DNA of 64,000 nt, from the NCBI GenBank assembly GCA_018296165.2, contig JACKQL020000021.1, positions 62,001 to 126,000 on the forward strand, given 5' to 3'. Of the stretch, positions 57,366 to 64,000 are shown one piece after another. The stretch is from Termitomyces sp. T153. Taxonomy: Eukaryota > Basidiomycota > Agaricomycetes > Agaricales > Lyophyllaceae. The stretch's first letter is position 1; every line of letters starts with the position of its first letter. The notes beneath the pieces were generated by a model, which saw only the letters and a list, made by a program, of their open reading frames with translations, had not been told where the DNA came from and made no database searches. A program made the translations under genes and the position numbers.

Positions 57366-60300
57366 ATGCCCCCTTCCAAGCTGTGCCAGTGCATTTCCCA
57401 TGGTTGTCGCAAAGCATTTGAAACCAATGGAAGAGGCAATCACCTCCCTCCTTGAGTCTGGAAGAAACATCAAGACGATGATCAACTTGCAAATCTAACT
57501 GACAAATTTGCAGTGACAAAGCTTGAAGACAGTTGATATCAACAGTTGCTCAAAACAGCACAGAGCCAAGCCATTCAGTCTCAGGAAGCAGACATTGTTG
57601 CCTCCTTGGTGAAAGGTCAAGCATACACACCCATATTGACCCACTCACTGCTTGATCAGCAGTCATTATTATGCATGGAGGAAATGGAGGTCTGGTTGCA
57701 GTGTCACATTTGTTCTGTTGAAGAGCTTGCAACACTGTCATCACAATGTAGCATGGACGGTGTCCTCAAGGACCTTGATAATATTGGTTTACATATTCAT
57801 AATGAAATGGATAAACTAAAGTTCATTCGAGAGGGTTGTGGTGGTGATGGGGGATTACTGGAGATTCATAGGGAATTGGAGGACAGGATTGCAAAATCCT
57901 TGCAAAAACTCAATGAAGTCAAAGTTTATTGGACTGAAGTAGCAAGGAGGGGCAATAACATTCCTTATAGATGAAAATATGATATAGGTGAGATCTCATT
58001 GACCATCATTGTTTAGATTCTCAGTCCAACAACCCAGCTCACCACTTTCATGACAACCTTCAAAATGTAAAACCCTGGGTGCAATTATCACTTATTATGG
58101 TTGTTTGCTGCAGTGTTATTCTGAGGTTTCCTCAGAGAGGTTGTTCCTGGTTGTTCAACATTACTCACCTCATCATACAGATGACTGTCCTCAAGGCAAT
58201 TGCACTTGTCAATGAGTTGGTTGCATCTGTACTAGGCTTTCAGCCCTTTCTCCATAACATTGACAGTCTTCCCTACTTCCAGTCCATTCTCAGTGACTTC
58301 CCACATGACATTCAAACCGCTGCAGCCCAGTTCAACCTTGAGAGCAAGAAGACAATTTATGCCACTTGTCTCAAATGCCATAGAATTTACACTCCTACCA
58401 TCTGTGATGGTATTCCCATGTATGCTAGAGTCTGTAGATACAAGGCCTATGGACACTCTGCTTGTAATGGGGTTCTGGTGTGCCAAAAAACAATTGATGG
58501 TTGTACAATCTACACTCCAATCAAGCCATATATTGCATGCGATTTCAAGGACTGGCTTGCAGGTCTTCTCTCATGTCAAGGATTTGAAAATCTAATGGAT
58601 GGTGCTTGGGAACAAATGAATGATCAATCCTCTGATGGACTTCTTAACGACATTTTCCAAGGCTCAGTTATCCAAAATTTCAAAGGGCCAGATGGAACTA
58701 CCCATTTCAGTGTATTGGGTGGAAAAGATGCTGGTCATTACATCTTTGCATTGAGTGTCGATTTCTTTAATCCTCTCAGGAATAAAGCAGTGGGGAAGAA
58801 GGTATCCATTGGTGCAGTGACAGTTTCATGCCTCAACCTGCCAATTGAAATATGTAACAAGCCAGAGAACATGTTTCTTGCAGGGATTATATCTGGGGAA
58901 CCTTCTACATTGCAGATTCACCCCTATCTGCAACCATTGGTTGATGCCTTCCTTGAACTATGGAATGGAATTTTCTTTACATGCACAGCAAAATACAGTT
59001 CAGGCTGCCTTATCTTGGCCACTCTTGTTGCTGTAGTCTGTGACTTGCCTGCTGCTTGAAAAGTTGGTGGCTTCTCATCCCATAGTCATCGCTACTTCTG
59101 TTCTGTTTGTTGGTGCACCAGATTCAACCATACATATGATGACATCAATGTCAATTCCTGGATCCATTGGACAAATGAAGAATGTCACAGACTTGCAGAG
59201 AAATGGAAATCAGCATCTTCAAATGCAGCTGCTCAGAGATCTTTTGATATGTCTGGCATTCATTGGTCTGAACTTCTCCGCCTTCCATACTATGAACCTG
59301 CTTGTTTTCTTGTCATTAATCCAATGCACAATCTGTTCCTTGGTTTGATCAAGGAGCATTTTCAAGGAATTCTTGGCTATGACACCTCTGCTTGACAGAG
59401 CCCTTGCAAGACATCACTTCATATTGAAATCCCTGAATCTCCTCAAAATCCCCTCCCCATAACTCATCAAGAACAATCAAGTGTTCAAAAAATCATTGCA
59501 TGGTTGGAAACACCATTGGATTTTGACCAAAATGACCATATCACTGTGAAGCAGACAATCAAGCAGTGGAGTAATGCCCACTTAGCCTCATTAATCTATG
59601 TTGCAAAAGGTGTTCATTGTGTCTTGTCAATGGTTGATGCTGAAGGCAAGGATACATCCTTACCACTTGCAGTCAAAGCACTCAAAAAGGTGCACATTGC
59701 TGAATGACTACTTGACTGGGTAAGCAACATTTTTTTCAGCCTTGCACATACTAATTTTTTCCCATCTCTAGTGCATGAAACACAGTCAAACTCTTGACAA
59801 TGGTGAGAGAAGTGAGAAGAACAACCCTCATCCACTTCAACATGGAATTGCTTTTACAACCAAGGAGATGGAGGTGCTCTGGGCAGATATAGAGAGTTTG
59901 ATCAAACCATCTTGGATCCAGTCACCTCCTGCAGCACTTGGAACACCATCCTGTGGGAAACTCAAATCCAACCAGTGGTGCATTATTGGGTCTTTATATC
60001 TTCCAATGACTCTGATATGTCTCTGGAGTAACTCAACCTCTGAAGGCACTAAGTTGCAGCATAGACAGGAACTCCTCCAGCTCACGATGCATATATTATC
60101 TGCCATTGTCATTGCTTCATCACAAGTCACATCATCTCAACATGCAGACAAGTACATGTTTCATATGCTCAAATACTGCAAACAGTTATAAATCTTGTTT
60201 CCAGATTACAAATGTCATCCAAACCACCATATTGCTCTTCATCTATCAGAATAAATTTGTATGTATGGCCCTGTACATGGCTGGTGGGCATATCCATATG

Positions 60301-60980
60301 AGCATGTGATTGGCATCCTGCAATGCTTTTCAACAAACTATAAGGAGGGTAAGATAAATTTTGTTCATGTCTTTCATAGCTAATCTAACAATCACATCTT
60401 AAGGCAAGTACAAAGAAACTATCTCTCAGTCATGGCATTCTTTAACAAATCTTTGTGCATACTTCACAAAAGCAACCTGTACTCAACCAATGCTGATGTG
60501 CTATGATATGTTTAAGTCACTCATACCCTCCAATATCCGCAGCCCCTTAGGCATCCATGATATTGATTTGACTTTTGACAATGATAAAGATAATGTGCCA
60601 TATTCTTAAATCATGTAATGTCCAACAATCAATCCTTCACTTCACTGAGGCATCACAGGGGAAACAGTGATATCTTTTGTATTGACTCTGGTATCCCATT
60701 CTGCATTGACACCATTGTAGAATTTGAAGAATCTTCCAGCAATAATCTCAAAGGGAAATGGTTGGTTGGACAATCATTGAAACCAGTTGGCATCCAACAT
60801 GATCCCTGCTTGAAGTTTCCTCATCTCAAAGCAAAACTCTGGGGAGTTGAGTTCAAGTTGCAGGTGGAGGTTTGCCATCTTGATAATGTTAAGACTCATT
60901 TTGCTCAGCATTGCATATCCTGGGAAGGGAAGAATGCAACTGTTGTAGTATCCTTGTCCTGGGTGAGTCCATTGTCTTAA
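57366..60980 (+). pseudogene. Tnp2-like transposase, right copy (decayed)
   Basis: CACTA-superfamily (Plavaka/Tnp2-type) DDE transposase. It starts MPPSKLCQCISHGCRKAFET, a Cys-rich N-terminus. One frame runs to ~57990, a short intron (about 57991-58019) follows, then the core to ~59726: FNLESKKTIYATCLKCHRIY, VDFFNPLRNKAVGKK, LNLPIEICNKPENMFLAGII, PLVDAFLELWN, ALIL-type CDLPAA, GGFSSHSHRYFCSVC and INPMHNLFLGL (relatives have DPMHN or DSMHN, so a conserved acidic residue is lost). After an intron (59719-59771) the C-terminal helices and GPVHGWWAYPYEHVIG follow to ~60348, and weak homology goes on to ~60600; the frame 60618-60980 is unassigned. In-frame stops: TGA after LPP, after LEDS, after PYR, after LPAA, after DTSA and after HIAE, mostly where Arg is expected (CGA to TGA), plus two TAA near 60188 and 60250. 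The gene is dead, but its length is complete. Confidence 0.9.
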
Positions 60981-62713
60981 ATTCACCTTCAATCAACTCA
61001 CCACGTCACATTAGAAAACACTGTTTTAGATTCTGCAGATGTATAATCATGACAGCATAAATTTTCAAAATTATTAACCATTACTTCACTTAATGTTCAA
61101 AGATAGATGTAGACAGACAATATATATTTGAAGCATGGAGAGATCAACATTGTGACAATGATAATAACACCTAGCCAATCATTGGCAATATTGATCACAC
61201 TCCTTGTTCTCTTGACCCACTTCTCTCACTCATCTCAGAATTGGCTTACTTCTCATAATCTAGGCATGGTGACCATACACAATTTCAACCAGGCAGCCAG
61301 TACACGTCAATATGTCAATTAATGTCATCTCTGAAAGGTCAAGCTATTCTCTAATTCCCTGCTGCAGGCCTCCTATTTGAACGTGACTTTTGTGTTGGTG
61401 TATCAATTGTTCTTTCTCAATATTAATGTCCCTGCATTTCTCCTCAACCCCAACTCTACAGACAATTGTTCTTACTTCAAGCAACTACGCAACAAACATA
61501 TGACAAGGACATGATTATCTCAAGTTATGAGGAGGTGCAGTGTTATTTGAGCTTGGGGAACCAACAGCTGCCGATTGAGAGTCATCTTGTGGCGGGTCAT
61601 GGATATGCAGTATGCAGAGGTCATGTTGGGCAGTGCGAGAAATAGGGATGAGGCCTGCTGTGCATCACTTTTCCAAATTCTTCTACAAGTATTTGGCTTA
61701 TAATCATGTTCATCACAGGTATGTCCACATGCTATGCTCACCTGGTTTATATAGTGTTGGTGTTGACTATCTGACAACTTGATGCTGATTCTGACATTCA
61801 CATGCTCTTTGAGAAGTGGATGACAGGGATGTTCCAGAGTCTGGAGCTGAGGTGAATCATTTCTCATTGCAATGTCCACTCCTACTCTCAAAGTCAATAT
61901 CATGTGTCTGCACTTCCTATTGCTGGGTGTTTACTGGTGCACCTCAAGGCGATCATCAACTCTCAGGATCTCCTCGACATATTTTGTGAAACCCTAAGCA
62001 AACCAAGATCTACAAAGTCCAAGAACCTCAAACTCTCCTATGTGCTCAATAAGTTATCAACTTCATGGACAAAAATGATGTCCGAAGAATAGATGATGGT
62101 ACAGTTATTCCTGTTCATGCGACTGGGGACTTTAGGAGTGTTGGATTATGTTTTTGTCAATTGTGTCCCATGTACCTATGATTGCTCTACAATTATTATT
62201 AAGGTCATATCCCACTTTGTGTCCATGCCGAGCCGCTGGTGACTTCCTAATCTACTCCCTCAGTGACTCACTGATCAAGTCGATCTCTGTTTCTTTGACC
62301 TTTCTTGAGTGAAAATACATATTCTATTTTTTTCTGAACATTTTCCGCTGTAAAATTGTTTCAAGTTTCAATTATTCATTTACGGAAGAAAAAGGATAAA
62401 ATTATCAAAGAAAAACATAGAAAGAAAAAGGTTCCGTCTTTCAATGCATACTTTGAAAGTAAATTTGGTTTCTTTTTTCTGAAGAAATATGCAATGAAAT
62501 ATCAGAAAGATTTCCATGCTGTTTAAAATGGATAGAGAGTGGTAAAGAGATATTATTTTGCCACAGGAAAGGGTTTGGATGAAGGTATAAAATTTCCTTA
62601 ATTTTACTACAAGAAGTTGCTTACATATTTCCTGCCAAAAAATGACATGGAAGTAGCATGACAGCTTTCTTTGTCACTTTTTCCAAGGGAAACATGTTCT
62701 GGCCTCAGCAGTG
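60981..62713 (+). other. Outer part of the right arm: unassigned and subterminal sequence
   Basis: 61500-62095 contains short frames (SYEEVQCYLSLGNQQLPIES, LRLIFCETLSKPR-type) in changing registers that may be a decayed second protein or the last exons of the transposase. 62320-62690 is AT-rich with no frame, as expected of a subterminal region. The same sequence, inverted, is at 43405-45137. Confidence 0.45.
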
Positions 62714-62716
62714 TTG
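62714..62716. repeat. 3-bp target duplication TTG (right)
   Basis: Partner of 43402-43404, directly outside the right CAGTG end. Confidence 0.75.
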
Positions 62717-62930
62717 AAGGATGTCGGGTGGGAGTTTCTAGACATGTTTGTATGTGCCTGACCTATTGAGTGGGAGCTAAAGCCACACACATCCATTTGG
62801 GGAGCTTGCTCCCCACTGGGTCCTAAGTTGAAAATAGGCTACACACCATTCCTTTATAGTACATGGCCGTATGGGTATGGCAAAAGAATGGTTACAGCCT
62901 CTGTGAGCCATGTCATGTGAGCTTTTTATA
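62717..62930. other. Flank of the CACTA-like element, nothing seen
   Basis: A short, moderately CpG-poor stretch between the element end and the decayed gag. No feature recognised. Confidence 0.4.
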
Positions 62931-62939
62931 AACCTTTAA

Positions 62940-64000
62940 CAGCACGGCACTGTGGAATCACAGCCATAAATGGTGTCCTGGTGTGGATGTTAAGTTGATT
63001 TGAAACATGACATGCTACAATATATTTTGCTATAGAATGTCTAATTAAGCTGTCAGAGATAAATATATGAAGGGATCTCTGGCAGCAGGGAGCATGCTGC
63101 AGGGATGGCAGAGATAAGGGCCAGCATTGGGCAAGCAGGTATGGGGTGGCAGAAATTGGTGATTGGAGCTGAGCACAGCATGGAATGTGGGCAGCAGAGC
63201 TCTCTTTGGATCTCCATAAGTTGCCACTGGTTCTAGGCCAACTCATACCATGATGCAATCTTTTCATCATCTGAGTGACCCTCTACAAGATTGTAGATGC
63301 TTTCCACCAGTGTGGGGTGCAGGCCATCCCAGAAGGTGAGGTATAATTGAAGGCCATCAGAGTAAGCAGCCTGCTTGACCAGAGCCCAGAATGAGTCAAT
63401 GTACTCATCCACTATATGCTTTCCTTGCCTGTATTGCTCCCTATCACATAGTGTTAAGGCTGCAGTCTTGGTGGGGTCTAATGGGAAAAATTCCACATGG
63501 AAGTCCTTCTCAAAGGCAGCCCAGTCCAGAAAACTTCCAACACCTCCAGAGTGATTGAAAACTTACAATGCATAGGTGGAGGCACATCTGGTCTTCATGT
63601 ACAACAGTATCAGGCTATTTTCACATTGGAGTCAAAGGTTTCCCTACTGAGGTGAATGTAGGTGAGGCACAACTGCAAGAATTGTTCCCTGCCAGAGTGG
63701 GTGCCATTGTATGCATCTGGTAACACAGGGCATGGAATCTGCAGCTATAAAGTCATCAGAGCTGTGGAGATGGGTGCAGACACAGTTGGAGCTGGTTTTA
63801 CAGCTAGGAGAGGTGCAGAGGTAGGAGTTAAGCATTTGAGCAGTGCCTGGAGCAATTTGGAGATCAAATCTGTGGTTTGATAGAGGTTAGAGAGTTTGGT
63901 AGTGTAATGGGTGAGAGATGATTGCATTAATTGCACCTGGAGTTCTAGGTGTAGTAGGCAAGTCCAGGCTTTGTCCTGCAGGGCCAGGGCCTCTGAGGGT
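62940..64000 (-). pseudogene. Decayed Ty3/gypsy gag, partial at window edge
   Basis: Minus strand from the right edge: EALALQDKAWTCLLHLELQV and SLTHYTTKLSNLYQTTDLIS (helical N-terminal part), a broken middle with YIHLSRETFD and a stop-interrupted ALKIA-like stretch, then 63496-63233 MEFFPLDPTKTAALTLCDRE, VDEYIDSFWALVKQAAY, LTFWDGLHPTLVESIYNL. This is the capsid domain of a gypsy gag. Trp and Cys replace expected Arg (CGG to TGG, CGC to TGC), showing CpG decay. Dead; a different family from the young element. Confidence 0.85.

Larger units (their letters stand above)
43405..62713. mobile_element. 19.3-kb CACTA-like element with giant inverted arms
   Basis: Both ends begin CACTGCTGAGGCC reading inward and are flanked by the 3-bp repeat TTG (43402-43404 and 62714-62716). 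CACTA/G ends and a 3-bp duplication are the hallmarks of the CACTA (CMC) superfamily. The two arms, 43405-48762 and 57356-62713, are 5,358-bp inverted copies. Paired coordinates always add up to 106,118 at every point checked, so there is no net length difference. Each arm carries a Tnp2-like transposase gene running outward. The spacer (48763-57355) carries WD40, RING and coiled-coil genes. CpG is low inside. The transposase copies are decayed, so movement would need a helper. Confidence 0.88.
57356..62713 (+). repeat. Right inverted arm (5,358 bp)
   Basis: Mirror of the left arm. The inner boundary falls at the sequence ATATCATACT just before the transposase start codon; inside it the two spacer sides are unrelated. 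Confidence 0.95.

Noticed and set aside
57366..60349. Recoding of TGA as an amino acid in the transposase
   Set aside because: TGA stands mainly at expected Arg positions and two TAA stops also occur; CpG decay of CGA explains the TGA better, and host genes use normal stops.
43405..62713. The mirror-image region as a simple assembly artefact
   Set aside because: Matching CACTG ends with TTG on both outer sides, and a few real mismatches between arms, are not expected from an accidental inverted join. I keep long-read confirmation as the decisive test.

Overview
The window looks like a transposon-dense stretch of a filamentous basidiomycete genome, most likely an Agaricomycete. Three host genes with many 47-130 nt introns sit among mobile elements of types common in that class: a Helitron, Ty3/gypsy chromoviruses, a CACTA/Tnp2-like DNA transposon and LINE-like debris. 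Gene islands and one young retrotransposon contain ordinary numbers of CpG. Almost everything else is strongly CpG-poor, with changes of the CG to TG/CA type, as expected for old methylated repeats.

Layout. 1-3.5 kb: most of a Helitron Rep/helicase gene entering from the left edge, with one nonsense codon. 5.1-7.0 kb: an intact ten-exon SAM-dependent O-methyltransferase on the minus strand, next to a small coiled-coil reading frame broken by one stop. 7.9-14.5 kb: a dispersed repeat, a decayed LTR, a decayed gypsy integrase-chromodomain end and LINE-like remains. 15.5-17.2 kb: a class V PLP aminotransferase whose middle is disrupted. 18.35-19.25 kb: a minisatellite and a 57-bp repeat linked to Helitron ends. 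19.26-30.07 kb: a complete young Ty3/gypsy chromovirus with nearly identical LTRs, a 5-bp target duplication, gag and pol on the minus strand, two tandem retropepsin-like domains, a self-priming type primer site and an extra intron-containing zinc-cluster/coiled-coil gene on the opposite strand. 30-41 kb: CpG-poor repeat debris including a second Helitron helicase remnant and an LTR-like block. 41.06-43.05 kb: an intact nine-exon MFS drug-transporter-like gene.

43.405-62.713 kb is the most unusual object: a 19.3-kb element with CACTG termini and a 3-bp TTG target duplication. It is built from two 5,358-bp inverted arms that are almost identical. Each arm carries a whole but decayed Tnp2-like (CACTA/Plavaka-type) transposase gene. 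The 8.6-kb spacer holds a decayed WD40-repeat gene, a RING-finger gene and a glutamine-rich coiled-coil gene. A decayed gypsy gag closes the window.

The host genes do not form an evident pathway: the methyltransferase, aminotransferase and transporter are separated by 8-24 kb of repeats. Within the mobile elements the parts do fit together (gag, pol, LTR signals; transposase, termini, target duplications). Coordinates and splice sites were worked out by reading; similarities to families are from recognition of motifs, not from a database search.
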